A stretch of DNA of 64,000 nt, from the NCBI RefSeq assembly GCF_022458985.1, contig NC_061788.1, positions 62,001 through 126,000 on the forward strand. The letters run 5' to 3'. Position numbers and translations under genes: made by a program. Source of the DNA: Mugil cephalus (taxonomy: Eukaryota > Chordata > Actinopteri > Mugiliformes > Mugilidae). Shown here in pieces: positions 33,945-46,196 of this stretch. Below the pieces are notes generated by a model. The model was not told the DNA's origin. It searched no databases and saw nothing but the letters and a program-made list of their open reading frames with translations. How positions within the stretch are numbered: the stretch's first letter is position 1; each line of letters begins with the position of its first letter.

Positions 33945-34480
33945 TTTATTCAATTCAATTCAGTATTATTTATATAGCATCAATAACAATACAAATGGTC
34001 TCAAGACGTTTTACAAAAAAAAAAAAAAAAAAAAAAAAAAACGACCTGAAACCTTCAGAGCAGACAAAGACCAGCCAGGTAGAAACAGAGATTATATAGA
34101 GAAAACAAGAACAGGAGAAACAGATAAACAGACTACAAACATGGAGCTGAAGGAAACATGTAGGATCTAGTAATATAACACGTAGCTGATGATCTATGAG
34201 ACAGTTTGTTGGTATAACAGGAATCATGGGCAGGTTGGTGAATTGTTCATCTAGGTAGGAGTGGACAACTGGAGGAGGACATGAAGACTGGGACAGATGT
34301 AGTTTATGGAGCTCCACGGGGGAATAAAATGATAAGATATTAGAGGACAGGAGCCAGAGTAGAGAGAGTAGAGGACATGCATTGGAAAAAATGCCTCTCC
34401 AAAAAAAAGTAAAAAAACAAAAGAGTTCCAGAGCTTGAGAGCAGAGTGGCTGAAGGCTCTGCTCCCCATGGGGCTTAGGT
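33945..34480 (-). mobile_element. L2-type LINE 3' end fragment
   Basis: TTATTTATATAGCATCAATAACAATAC is at the edge and the text through CACATGAAGACTGGGACAG-like sequence is near-identical to 42216-42660. There the same sequence is the 3' end of an L2 LINE in the minus orientation. A 27-base poly-A interrupts it at about 34014-34040. No coding part is present. Confidence 0.75.
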
Positions 34481-34499
34481 GAATAGCGGGGACAGTGAG

Positions 34500-34629
34500 G
34501 TGGAGAGGAGGAGGATCTGAGGGAGCAGAGCCTCCAATGCAAAATGAAAGATCTATTGGGAATAAGATCGATGAGATGACACTACAAATCGCAACCAACA
34601 AGTGTTTCCGTGACTGTTGTGTTTTGTTA
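34500..34629 (+). pseudogene. Rex1-like LINE (copy B), 5' endonuclease piece
   Basis: The frame contains ERSIGNKIDEMTLQIATNK and FRDCCVLL, the opening of a Rex1/CR1-like endonuclease. It stops at the ERV2 insertion. The downstream half resumes at 46542 immediately after the matching GTTA duplication. This piece and 46542-48350 are therefore two halves of one element. Confidence 0.8.
34626..34629 (+). other. ERV2 target-site duplication, left (GTTA)
   Basis: GTTA immediately precedes the 5' LTR and is repeated at 46542-46545 immediately after the 3' LTR. Confidence 0.9.
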
Positions 34630-34974
34630 TGTAGTATATGGTCCTCTCCATTTGTTCTTAGTATTTGTTTCCTTTTTTGGGGATGTCTATATCAAGTTTA
34701 AAGGTTAAAAGGTGATGTACCTATTGTCAGTCCATAAACCTGCTAGACGTAAGGAGACAAGTTGTGTTTGTGAATGGGGGTTCTTGGGGATAAGAACCAT
34801 ATAAAAGGGGTCTGTAAGAGCTGAATGGGAGAGGGGATTCGACGATTGGTTGGAAGCTCTCTCAGATTCGGCTGTGTTTTTGACATCGTTCTATCTTGTA
34901 ATAAACCTTTTTAAATGCAAGATAAGACTTGTCAGCGGTGATCACTTCTTCCTTCAGCACATCAATATACAACA
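34630..34974 (+). repeat. ERV2 5' LTR
   Basis: TGTAGTATATGG to ATATACAACA, 345 bp. It contains a TATA box (CATATAAAAGG near 34798) and AATAAA at 34900-34905. It aligns end to end with 46197-46541. Confidence 0.95.
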
Positions 34975-34978
34975 ATTT

Positions 34979-34996
34979 TGGCGTCACGAACTTGGA
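34979..34996 (+). other. ERV2 primer-binding site
   Basis: TGGCGTCACGAACTTGGA starts four bases after the LTR and has the TGG start expected for pairing with a tRNA 3' CCA. The tRNA was not identified. Confidence 0.6.
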
Positions 34997-37057
34997 TGTG
35001 TTTGTGGCCTTTCAGCATCCGCTTTCAGTCCCGAGGAGCTGACCCCCCGCATCAGTCGGCTTATACACAGGGTGAGTTTTTCACATTATCGTGCGATGGT
35101 TTGCTCGTGGGGACTGTGCTGTGTTGCTGTTCGGTCACACCGTTGGAGACTCTTTGTGGGATGGTTGTTGTGCTGCTGTTGGAAGTTCTTCATCGTTCTA
35201 AATTTCTAAATTTAAGGTTTTGTTTGCGTTGCTGACAATGCAAAAGGGGGGAAAAGAGAATATAGATTTAAGGAAATAAGAAGTTAAGAAACTAAGAAGT
35301 TAGGAGTAAGGAATAAGAGGAAATAAATGTAGGCCTCCAAATAGAGAAATAGTGAAGAAGAGTATTAAGGAATAGAAAAGGAATAGAAGAAATAAGAGTA
35401 GAAAAGCCTAATTAGTAACATGAGGCGCTAAACTCACATCATGCGGGCCCTTTACCGCTGTAACTAGTAGAACACGTGGATTTTAGTTGCAGTGTGAAAA
35501 TTGGCTTTATTGGCTTTAAAGGAATTGGCTTAAAGTATAAACTATATAAATGAAAATAAAATATATATAGAGAGAGAGAGAACTCCTGGGCCCAGGGGAA
35601 ATTAGGAACATTTGAATTTTTCAAACAGAGGTAAATTTAGAGGAAAATAGGAATAGAGAATACTCATACTATTTAGCAAATACTGAATATGTAAGTATAT
35701 TATTATTTTTGTCACCTAAATCTCCTATTTCCTTTCCTCATTTTATTCGTTTTATTCAACATAAAATCTAACATATTACTTCATAAAACCGGTTGACACA
35801 CACACAACAAGGATCCACAAACTACAAATACAAAACATACAACTTTAAAGTGATCATACATTTCTCTTCCAAATAATTAGGCCTCTAACTTCTACTTCTA
35901 ACTTTAACTTCTAACTAACTTTTTCTTTTAACTAACTACTATCATCTATTTCACTATTAACCTTTATTCCTATTTTCTTCTCTTTTTCTTCTTAGGTGAT
36001 TCTTTCTAGCGGTCCTAGACCTGCCCTCGTAGCCTGAAGCTATAGAACCCCTTTTACTCTATTCCTATTTAACTCTTATATTTTTAAGGACATTTGATAA
36101 ATATATGAGCCTGAGAAGGACGTTTGATGAGCCTTTAAAGGACGTTTGATAAAAATAGCATGAGTCTTTTGTGGGGACTTTGTTGGTTAAAATAGTATGA
36201 GCCTCTGTCTGGGGGACTTTGGAAACTGTTAAAATATATGAGCCCAAGGAAAGGACTTTATATTTAAAGAAATGAGAAAGGAAAGTGTTGGCCGGAATGT
36301 GTTATGTGTGTCATGTTAATAGTTTATTGTATTTAGTTGTTTTATAAAGCGTTAAATTGTTTGTTTGTTCTCTCCTTTTATGGGGTGAGAGTGTAAAAAG
36401 GGTGCAAAAGGACACGGAGGGTGTCTGGAAGCAGACGAGAGGACAGCTGGTCTACCTCACAACAGACTTGCGGCTTGCAGACGACGCATCTGTACCCAGC
36501 AATTAAGGCCAGTGTGATTTTATCCACAGACTCTTTCTAATCTACCAGCTCTTTGACCTCTATGCATTTGTTAATGGTTGATATTGATGATACATATATA
36601 GTTTGATTGGTAATAAGATCATTTTCAGTTTTGGGGTAATAAGAGTATATTCATTTGTTTGCATATAATATATATATGTGTCGCAGTTTGAAGCTTGGCA
36701 ATGACTGACCGTTCCAATGATAGAGTTTAATAGAAAATAACAGAGTTTGATTTGTGCTGAGTTGGGGAAGCTTTACCTTGCAAATGGACTGGTTGTGTGT
36801 ACTTGGTTAACATTGTGTGTGGACCTGGCGTTGTTTATTTTTATATCTGTAAGTTTGTTTCTTGAATCCTCTGAAGTTGGCAAATGTATTCATTTGTTTG
36901 TTGATTGTAGTGATTGTGCACTTTGAGGAATATAGGTAGTGATAATAATAGCGTATTAATTAAAATAACATAATAAATACATAAATAAAGTTAAGGCAAT
37001 TATTAATTAGGTTAGATTTAATAACAAGAATAAAAGGGGGTCACTTCTTTGTTAAAG
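34997..37057. other. ERV2 leader, non-coding
   Basis: About 2 kb of AT-rich leader, unusually long, with a GA run near 35570-35580, phrases around GGACGTTTGATAAA repeated at 36078-36160, and TATATATATG near 36668. No gene. The GACGTTTGAT repeats are short tandem copies. Confidence 0.6.
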
Positions 37058-38470
37058 ATGGATAACTTAAAAATAATTACTCCTGTTGAGGTGGTTCAGA
37101 AGAATAACCCTTTAATTAAAGGCATCGCAAAAATGTCACAGAAGTGGGGTAAGCGTTGGCCTGAAATTGATCAACCATGGCCAGTGACAGGAACCTTTAA
37201 TCCAGAAGTGATAAAAAAACAATACAGGTGCTTGTGTCCGTATATATGGCAGACGAAAAGAGAAGAAGAAAAGGTGAAAGACGTAAACAGAAGAGACAAA
37301 CAGAGCAGGAGGGACAGAAATGGATGGCGATGAAGAGAGGCTGTGAAGAGAAAATTGCGGATGATATAAAAAAGAATGTGAAAACAACAGACAATTTAAT
37401 GTCAGAGATTGATATACCCTTCTCACATGTGGTACCAGTACAGCGACCTCCACGATATCAGAAGGAGATGGAGCTCAGGGAGGTTTATCCTCAGCTCCCA
37501 GTAATTAGCCAAGAAGGTAATTACCACATTAAGAATGAGGCTGAGCAAGTTATAGAAGTGGGGAAAGCAGAGACAACTATAAGGATGTACCCGAGTACCA
37601 AAAGTAAGAAGAAAACGACACATTTGTAGACCAGAGGGCAATTGAGGATTAAAAGGATGGATTTTGGAGAAGAGGATGATCACAGTGATCAAGAAGAAGC
37701 CATGGGAGGATATGATCCGGTAGACAGACGACTACTGGCCAGAGCAGAAAGAAGAGGAGGCAAAACTGGAAGAAAATCTGAGAGCTTATGTATAAAGAGC
37801 CTATCAAGTATGGAGAAATGTCACAGGACATGATCCGGAAGAAAGCCAGATGGAGCAATCAATTCTGCGAGCTAAGATACAGAAGGGGCTGCCTCTACCA
37901 GTGAGGAGCAAATTGGCAGAAATGGTTGGTCTTGGAAATATGGCGAAGGGGATGTATACAGATCACGTAGCACATCAAGCAGAGCTGTATAGGAAGAAGG
38001 AACATGATCAGAAGGAGCAAGATCAAGAGACTCTCCGGAAGCTTAATCAAATACAATTGGTGGATAATAAGAAGAAGGAGAAGAAGCAGGCTTTAGTTTT
38101 AAAGAGTCAGCCTGAACAAAATCAGTCGTCACCACAATTACAGCCAAACCAGGTTCAGTTTCAGCCACCTCAGCCGCCCTCAGTGGTCCCTGTAGTGTAT
38201 AACACACGACCAATTTTTGGCCAGCCGCAGATATGGAGAGGAAGAGGTCGAGGAACTTTTGGAAGAGGAAGAGGAAACTTTAATTTCCAACAGTTTCCAG
38301 AAGTGTGCTATAACTGTGGACAGTTTGGACACTTTGCTCAAGAATGCACTAGACCAGGAGGGAACTTCAGGGGAAATTTTAGAGGAAATACAAGAGGAGG
38401 ATTCAGAGGCCAGTCAATGATAATCCGGGGACCAGTGAACCCTTTCAGGGGTCCAGAGCCAGGATTTTAG
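37058..38470 (+). pseudogene. ERV2 gag
   Basis: The first ATG at 37058 opens a matrix-like frame (DNLKIITPVEVVQKNN) that shifts near 37230 into a second open frame up to 37629 with Lys/Arg-rich sequence and VPVQRPPRYQ. The capsid region around 37640-37850 is largely missing or shifted. From 37850 the nucleocapsid part is open: Gln/Pro-rich linker, Arg-Gly repeats ([13 protein letters not shown]), then one CCHC zinc knuckle [14 protein letters not shown] and further RG repeats, ending at TAG 38468-38470. The protease frame overlaps its end in the -1 frame, as in retroviruses using frameshifting. Frameshifts make it defective. Confidence 0.85.
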
Positions 38471-38472
38471 CG

Positions 38473-39312
38473 GTGCCCGGAAAACTCGAAAGGGGGGTGT
38501 CAGCTGGTAGTGTCAGGGCTGGAACAAGATCAAGAACAATAATGGTGAAAGTAAATAATCGACCATTAGAAGTGATGGTAGATAGTCGAGCAGCTTTCAC
38601 CTGTATTCGGTCTGAAGATGCTATACACCTACCTATGTCTGGTCAATTAATAAGGACAATCGGGTTTGAGGGAGTGAAACAGCTGGTACCTCTTACAAAA
38701 CCAATTGAACTCTGTTATAAGAATCAAAAGACTACAATACCTATATTGGTTTCAGAACACACACCAATTGCACTTCTAGGAAGAGATGCTTTATGTAGAT
38801 TAAAGTGCATTATAAAGTGTACACTGGATGGCTGTTTGGTGGAGATGCCACTTGATTCTGTCTGCCAACTATTGATTACACTGGATATTGATGCTTCTTC
38901 AGTATACTGGATTGGAGAACTTAGTGCAGAATTTTTGGAACCTGTTAGATTGTGGGAGAAGTTCATTGTAGCAAATATGCCTGATGCGAAGCTTCCAGAG
39001 TATTCCCTTCACTGTATACTTAAACATTTTAAGGATGCTGTCCAATCAAATTCTGACGAGTGGTTAAGTCATCAACCAAGAGAAGTTGAACTCACTTCGT
39101 CTTGCATAATTTTGGGACCACAAGGAGCGGCAATGATGATCAACATGAATGAATATCTGAGTAAGGAATATGAAATCAAAGAGAGTGTACCACATGTGAC
39201 TTTGATGGTGTCTGAGGACTATAAACAGAAACATATAGGAGACATGATGGCGGAGGCTGTAAAAGCTGTTTTTGCACCAGTAAAGGGGAATTCTGCCATC
39301 TATAGGAAGTGA
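38473..39312 (+). pseudogene. ERV2 protease and adjoining pre-RT domain
   Basis: The retropepsin part has the active-site region VMVDSRAAFTCI and the second hallmark IALLGRDAL. The usual D-T/S-G is D-S-R here, so the catalytic Gly is substituted and activity is unlikely. Residues about 165-279 form an additional domain (SLHCILKHF, IILGPQGAAMMI, VPHVTLMV) between protease and RT, also seen in part in ERV1 at 9932-10384. The frame is continuous through both. A frameshift around 39310 separates it from RT. Confidence 0.75.
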
Positions 39313-39376
39313 AGACCAGCAGTTTCTCAAGATTAAGATATCTGCTCGAGGTCATGGGTGACCACAAGTAGTTCAA

Positions 39377-40918
39377 TTGACACATGAAGCAATGTGTGGA
39401 GCTGAAATGGACATGGATGTCTCGAGGAGAGAGATGTTACAGCAAGTACCTGAATGTTTGTGGTCTCGACACAGTACTGATATAAGTCTTGTTAAATCAG
39501 CTCAACCAGTGAAAGTGGAACTCAGACCTGGAACCAGACCTCCTTGGAAGAATCAGTATCCACTGAAAGAAGAGGCAATTCGAGGGATTGAACCACAAAT
39601 TGAAGGACTTTTGAAAGCGGGAGTTTTGAAGATAACCCAAAATCCTATAAGCAATACGCCATTGCTGCCTGTACAGAAACCATGCGATTCTTACCGTATG
39701 GTTCATGATTTGAGATTTGTGAATGAAGTAGTAGCCGATTTTCCAGTAGAAGTGCCAGATCCGCATACTTTGTTAGCTCAAATTCCCCCAAATGCCACAC
39801 ATTTCACAGTGTTAGATTTATGTGGTGCTTTTTTCAGTGTTCTACTTAGTGTAGAGAGTCAGGGTTTATATGGGTTTACTTACAGGGGACAGTTTTATGA
39901 GTATAAAAGATTGCCACAGGGATTTAAACATAGTCATCATATCCTCAATAAAGTGCTGAAAGATGATTTGGCGGGAATAGATCAAAAACTAAAAAGTACA
40001 GTGGTTCAATATGTGGATGACATCATTATTTGCTCACCAGATAAGGAAACATGTCAAGAAGATTCAATGAAGTTGTTGCAGATTTTGGCAGAAAATGGTC
40101 ACAAGGTCTCACAGAAAAAGTTGCAGTATTGTAAGGAGAAGGTAGTTTATTTGGGTCAAACTATAACACAGGGACACAAAAGTATTTCTGACAGTCATTT
40201 AGAGGCTATTCGAAAGGCTCCAAAGCCCCGAACAGTCAGAGAGATGATGACATTTCTTGGTATAACTGGTTACTCTTCAGCATGGATTGAAGATTATGCT
40301 AGTTTAACGGGACCTTTAAGGGCTATGATTAAAGATACTGGTAATGCACAACTTCACTGTAATCTGCTTTGGATACAGGATGGTCTATTAGCTTTTGAAA
40401 CAATTAAATAGAGGCTACAAGAAGCTCCAGCATTGGCACTTCCAGATTATTCTAAGATGTTTTTGTTGTATGTATCTACCTCAGCTGGAGGAAGATATGC
40501 ATGTGCAGTTCTTTGTCAGCCAACAGGTACAGGGACAAGTCCTCAACCTATTTCATATTATTCTACTGCTTACTCAGATGTTGAGCTGGGACTACCACTG
40601 TGTTATAGAGCGCTGGTGGGAGTTTATTTAATGTATGATAAAGCATCTTCGGTTACGATGGGATACCCAGTGAAAATTCTTACTCATCATAGTCTCAGAA
40701 ATCTTTTGAACTATGGCAAGTATACATTGACTATGCCTAGACTTAGGGATTATAATACTCTTTTAGAACAGGAGGATGTCACATTAGTAAGGTGTGTTAC
40801 AGTAAATCCAGCTGAGAATTTGCCAACTCCGGAAGATGGGGAACCACATGATTGTGTTCAAGAAGCAGAGAAATATTCGAGACTGAGGTCAGATTTGCAA
40901 GCTCTTCCATTGCATTAG
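39377..40918 (+). pseudogene. ERV2 reverse transcriptase and connection
   Basis: Open to 40411, then the same frame continues after a TAG to 40918. Motifs in order: VELRPGTRPPWKNQYPLKEE, YRMVHDLRFVNE, FTVLDLCGAFFSV (first catalytic Asp), RLPQGFKHS, and VQYVDDIIICS with the catalytic YVDD (about 40010). FLGITGYSSAWIEDYA follows, then the connection domain. The catalytic Asp residues are retained, but the stop at 40409-40411 and a second at 40916-40918 break the polyprotein. Typical gamma/epsilon-like fish ERV RT. Confidence 0.9.
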
Positions 40919-41341
40919 TCAGATTTAGAGTATTGGACTGATGGGTCCTGTTATCGTGTGGGAGATAAGTTGAGTGCTGGTTATGCAGTGATAAAAGCCC
41001 AGGGAACAGGATTTGTCGTTGAGAAAGCTGAAGTGGTACCACAGCCTGCATCAGTGCAGCTTGCTGAATTGGTGGGGTTAACTGAAGCATGTCTTTTAGC
41101 GGAAGGTAAGTGTGTGACGATCTATACAGATTCTGCATATGCTCATAATGTGTGTCATTTGTTTGGATCGGTACGGAAAAATCGAGGGTTTAAGAAAACA
41201 GATGGTTCTCCAATACAGCATCAAACTCAGATAATGAAACTTCTCCATGCTATGATGAAACCTAAAGAAACAGCGATAGCTAAATGTGCAGCACACAAGA
41301 AGGATGTCTCAAGAGTCTTTGGAGAAACCATGAGGGGCTGA
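40919..41341 (+). pseudogene. ERV2 RNase H
   Basis: YWTDGSCYR, LAELVGLTEA and IYTDSAYAHNVCHLFG give the Asp-Glu-Asp set of RNase H at normal spacing. The frame is preceded by an in-frame stop and ends by shifting near 41335 into the integrase frame, where sequence between RNase H and integrase appears to have been lost. Confidence 0.88.
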
Positions 41342-41874
41342 TAGTAGCACCTCCAGATTTGTTGGGATTGATGATTCGAGAGGCACATGGCTTAGCCCAT
41401 GTTGCAAGGGGGGAAGTTAGAAGAAAGATTGTGAAAGAGTATGGCTTTTGGGCACCATATTTGCTTGAGCAAATTGATCATATCATAAGCAGGTGCACTA
41501 TTTGCGTGAAAAATAATGTTTGGAGGGGTGTAATGGTTCCTCCAGGTCATATTCCAACGCCGAGTGGTCCAATGCGTGAATTGGTGGTGGATTTTGTTGA
41601 TATGATAAAACCAGTTGCAGGTAAAAGATATATGTTAGTTGTTGTGGATAGATTTTCACGGTGGCCTGAGGCTTGTCCAACTAAGCGGAAGGATGCTCAG
41701 TTTCTGTGCAGAGAGGTCATAAGCAGGTGGGGACTTCCTCATCGAATATCTTCGGATAATGGGAAGGAGTTTGTGGATAAAACTGTGAAACTGATCTTAC
41801 AAAAATTGGGGACTAAACAGCGTCTGGGGCAGTTTATCATTCACAGAGTCAAGGAAGAAATGTGTGTGTGTTGA
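41284..41874 (+). pseudogene. ERV2 integrase, truncated
   Basis: The zinc domain is present (AHGLAH and CTIC). The core has LVVDFVDM with the first Asp, VVVDRFSRWPEACP, and SSDNGKEFVDK with the second Asp. The frame then ends prematurely at 41872-41874 before the catalytic Glu and the C-terminal domain. It is therefore an inactive N-terminal two-thirds. No env follows. Confidence 0.88.
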
Positions 41875-42206
41875 TGTTTGTTTTTGAATATATTGTGTTT
41901 ATTTGTTTTAATGTTTGCAAAGATACTGGTGTGCTGTCTTTTCTCCACTTAGAAGGATATTGAAGGAGTATCATTGAAAGAAACTGGGTGTTCGGGGACT
42001 GAAGGACCCTGAATTAGGACGCTGTGATGAAGCTTTGCAGTGCCAGTGGGATACGAATGGAACGAAGTGGAAAAGAATCACAGTGCAACATACTTTTGTT
42101 TTGTCAATGTTGTAATGAATGTAATTGAGTTATGTGTTTGTTAGGAAAGTGAATTTATTGGAACCTCAGCTGTTTTGTTTTCTTTTCGGGGTGTGTAGGG
42201 AAAGTA
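41875..42206. other. ERV2 distal region, no gene
   Basis: About 330 bases between the broken integrase and the L2 insertion. It should hold the end of pol or env, but no motif is recognisable. Confidence 0.5.
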
Positions 42207-42959
42207 ATGTTAGTCCAGTTCAGTTTTATTTATATAGCGCCAATAACAATACAAATCGTCTCAAGACGCTTCACAAAAACCAGCCTGCAACCTCCAGAGC
42301 AAGCCTGAGGGCGACGGTGGCAAGGAAAAACTCCCTTTTAACAGGAAGAAACCTTGAGCAGAACCCAGCTCATATGGAGGGACCCATCTGCTGAAGATCA
42401 GCCGGTTAGAAACAGAGAAGATAGAGGGAAAAGAAGAGCAGGAGAAACAAGATAAACAAACTTCTGTCATAGATACATACATCAAGCGGAAGGAAACATG
42501 TAGGATCTAGTAATATAACACATAGCTGATGATCTGTGACAGTTTGTGAGTATGACAGGAATCATGGGCAGGTTGGTGAATTGTTCATCTAGGTAGGAGT
42601 GGACAACTGGAGGAGGACATGAAGACTGGGACAGATGTAGTTTATGGAGCTCCACAGGTCTGATACACAGCACTCCAAACCATGAAGACTGGGCTGGTTG
42701 ATGAGGCCATGGCAGCAGATGTAGCTTAGAACTCCACAGGTCAGATATTCAGCCCTCCAGACCAGAGACTGATAGCTGAAGGCTCTACCTCCCATTCTAC
42801 TTTTAGAACCTCTAGGAACCACAAGCAGACCTGCACTTAGAGATCGTAGTGATCTGTTGGGACAGTATGGTTCTGTGAGGTCTTTCAGATATGATGGAGC
42901 TAGGCCTTTCAGGGCCTTGTAAGTAAGGAGGAGGATTTTAAATTAAAGTCTAGATTTTA

Positions 42960-45500
42960 AAGGGAGCTAATGAAGAGAAGCTAATACTGGAGTAATATGA
43001 TCTCTCTTGCTAATTCCTGTCAGTGCTCTTGCTGCAGCATTTTGAATCAATTGGAGGCTTTTTAAAGAGCTACTTGGACAGCCAGACAGTAACGAGTTAC
43101 AATAATCCAGCCTGGAAGACACAAATGCATGAACTAGTTTTTCTGCATCACTCTGAGAAAGAATGCTCCTAATTTTGATGATATTACGAAGGTGAAAGAA
43201 AGCAGTCCTGGTCACCTGCTTTATGTGAGAATTAAAGGATAGATTGATAATGAATCTCTGACATGTTTAGAGCCTTCAGTTTTGTCTGAGTTTAAAAGTA
43301 AAAAATTACAGGTTATCCAAGCCTTTATGTCTTTAAGGTGCTTGGAGTTTAACCAGCGAATTAGTTTCATCGGGTTTCATGGATAAATATAGCTGGGTAT
43401 CATCTGCGTAGCAATGGAAGTTTATGCCGTGCTTTCTAATAATATTGCTTAAGGGAAGCATGTATAATGTGAATAATATTGGTCCTAGCACAGAACCCTA
43501 AGGAACTCCATAGCTTACTTTGGTATATATAGAAGAGTTGTTGTTTACATGGACAAACTAAAACCTGACTGAAACTCTTCAAACAAACCATTCCTGTTTA
43601 AATGATCAAGCAACTGATTTGTCACACCATGGTGAGGGTGTCTTGTCTTGGGTTTGTTTTGTCCTGTCATTTCCTGTTTATTTTGAAAAGTAATTCTCCT
43701 CTGGTTTCAGGTCACTTGCCCTTCCTCGTGTGTCTCTGTCTGATTGCCCTAAGTGTTTCCACCTGTCCCCTATTTACCTCCATGTGTTTAAGTAGTCTGT
43801 GTTCCCCTTGTCTTGTGCCAGAGTGTTATCGTCCTCAACCTGCACCCGTGCCTTGTTTCATGTCTTCAACCATAGAAGTTTTCAAGTAAGCCTGTTATTC
43901 CTCTCGAAGAGAGAGTTTTTGTTTGTTAATTCTTTCCTTAGTTTAGATCCTTAGTCCTGAGGTTTTCCTCCATTCGGAGTGTTTTGTGTTTTTTTTTCGA
44001 TTTGTTTCTTTGATTTGAGTTTTTCCTCCTTCTGGAGAGTTTTTCGTTCTCAGAAGTCAGATTAGCGTCTAGGTTTTTTTTGTAGCCATTTGTTTGTCCC
44101 TCTGTGAGGGATCTCTGGAGAATCCAATAAAAGCCTTTTGTCATTTCTTATCTCTGCATTCTGAGTCCTGCTTTGAGTCTCGGCCTGACATGATTGACAA
44201 CAACCCTTTCCAAAACTTTAGAGATAAAAGGAAGGTTGGAAATTGGCCTATAGTTGGCTAAAACATCTGGGTCAAGAGTGGGTTTTTTAAGTAATGGTTT
44301 AATTACAGCAGTTTTAAAAGACTGGGGCACATATCCTGTTAATAAAGATAAGTTTATCTGATTTAATATGGAGGTATTAATTAATGGATAAACCTCCTTG
44401 AGCTGCTTAGTTGGGATGGGGTCTAGAAGACAAGTTGATGGTTTAGATGCTGTAATAACTGAAGTGAGCTCAGGAAGATCAATTAGGGAGAAAGAATCCA
44501 AATATTGACTAGGTCCTACAGAGGTTTCTAATGCCACTGTACTTACATCTTTGACAGATGGAAGGGTGCTAGGAATTTTATCTCTAATGCAACAATTTTA
44601 TCAGAGAAGAAGCTCATGAAATCATTACTGCTGAGGTCTGAAGGAATAGATGGCTCAACAGAGCTGTGACTTTGTCAGCCTGGCTACAGTGCTGAAAAGA
44701 AATCTGGGGTTGTTCTTGTTTTCTTCTATTAATGAAGAATAATACGCTGTCCTAATCTTACGGAGAGTTTTTTTATAAGTTGTTAAACTATCTTTCCAGG
44801 CTATGTGAGCTTCTTCAGAACTAGTGGAATGCCAAATTCTTTCCAGCTTTCGAACTGTCTGCTTTGAACTACGCAACTGTGAATTATACCATGGAGCTAC
44901 CCTCCTTCGATTTACCACCTTCTTTTTAAGAGGAGCAACTAGATTTAGAGTTGTACTAAGCGATGCTGTCGTGCTGTCAACAAAACAATCTATTTGTGAT
45001 CGAGTTAGATTGTGGTTGCTGATATCCACATCACTAACATAAGGCACTGAGGTAAATACTCAAGGTATTAATTCCTTATATCTAGTCACAGCATCATCAG
45101 ATAAATGTCTACCATAACGAAATGTCTTTACAATTTCTGTGTAATTACTTATGGTGAATTCAAATGTTACAAGAAAATGATCGGACAATAGAGGGTTGTG
45201 AGAATATATGGTTAGACCTTCAGTTTCTATGCCATAAGTTAGTACAAGATCTAAGGTGTGATTGAAATAGTGAGTTGAACTATTTACATTCTAAGAAAAG
45301 CCAATTGAGTCTAATAATGACATAAATGAAGAGCTAAGACTGTCACTGCCAACATCAACATGGATGTTAAAGTCACCTACTATAATGACTTTATCTGTTC
45401 TAAGCACTAAATCCCATAGAAACTCAGAGAATTCAGCTAAAAATTCAGAGTAAGGAGCAGGTGGGCGATACACCACAATCGTGAGTAGCTAAAAATGTGG
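42960..45500 (-). pseudogene. L2 ORF2 (endonuclease-RT), fragmented
   Basis: From 45476 down: YRPPAPYSEFL and IIVGDFNIHVDV (endonuclease), then a frame 45047-44655 with DVDISNHNLTRSQ and VAPWYNSQLRSSK. Next is 44537-44190 with STCLLDPIPTKQLKEVYP, FKTAVIKPLLKK and NYRPISNLPFISKVLERVV. After the solo LTR the lower part has LLDHLNRNGLFEEFQSGF near 43600, and the thumb RLDYCNSLLSGC with ARALTGISKRDHITPVL at 43215-42967. Several frameshifts and missing stretches make it inactive. Confidence 0.85.
43620..44190 (+). mobile_element. 571-bp solo LTR inside the L2 RT
   Basis: Begins TGTCACACC and ends GGCCTGACA (TG...CA), contains CCAATAAAAGCC near 44125, and has no coding capacity. The perfect 5-bp duplication TGATT (43615-43619 and 44191-44195) proves insertion into the LINE. 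Related sequence occurs near 33400-33640 and 55275-56025. The parent LTR retrotransposon is not in the window. Confidence 0.88.
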
Positions 45501-45560
45501 CACGACGAGCAGGAGAGAGAAGGAGAAGCAGAGGGAGAGAAAGTAGCCATAGTTAACCGC

Positions 45561-46182
45561 TAAATACACCAAAGTTGATTAAACTGAGATGAAACGTGAG
45601 ATTAACAAGGTGCTACAGAGGACAGATGGTTGGGTAAACTCAAAATACGAGTTTCACCACTTATACAGAAAATGTTTAACGGAGCTAAAACAGTGTGAGC
45701 ACACACAGCAGCGGTGCAGAATCCGGAAGTGAGGCAATACGCTTACTCAGGTGACGAACGTAGGACAGACGTAAACAGCAGACCAGGACAGTTAGGTAGG
45801 GAGAGAACCAATGGAGGGTCCGATGGGTCGACCAGCCTGAGATTGGATGTTGTTTTGATTTATTTTCTGAGGTATCCATATATACACTCTGCTTATGTTT
45901 CGTTATAAAGATTTCTAAAATCTTCTTTTTCTTAGTAAGCTTGGAGTACTAATGTGTGGTCGCCTAAGGCAGAGGGGCCGTGAGAGAATTTCCTGTCTTG
46001 ACTGAAAGATGAACATTTTATGAAAGATGACTGCCTGGCAGGTTTTTGCTCTCACACTCCATGAATTTGTTGTATTGTTAAGAGTTGTGCTATAGTTGGC
46101 ACATGTAGGAGGAACATGTATTTATGTTATAACAGTGAATATGTTTGTGTTGTTTTTTGTTGGTCGAGGCTTTATGAGCCTC
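45561..46182. other. ERV2 3' region between L2 and polypurine tract
   Basis: No recognisable env. One short open frame (45714-45908) has no motif. The last part leads into the polypurine tract. Confidence 0.5.
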
Positions 46183-46194
46183 GAAGGGGGGAAA
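46183..46194 (+). other. ERV2 polypurine tract
   Basis: GAAGGGGGGAAA lies two bases before the 3' LTR, the position for plus-strand priming. Confidence 0.85.
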
Positions 46195-46196
46195 TA

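Larger units (their letters stand above)
42207..45560 (-). mobile_element. L2-type LINE inserted in ERV2
   Basis: The minus strand reads endonuclease (about 45500-45290), linker and RT, followed by a 3' end with the TTATTTATATAGCGCC phrase at about 42220. This 3' end is the same as the fragment at 33945-34480. The element is 5' truncated or rearranged near 45560 and is interrupted at 43620-44190 by a solo LTR. Its own target duplication was not identified. Its orientation is opposite to the ERV. Confidence 0.85.

Noticed and set aside
33970..34601. 190-codon and 116-codon minus-strand frames
   Set aside because: They fall in the L2 3' untranslated sequence and include a poly-Phe run from poly-A; no domain.
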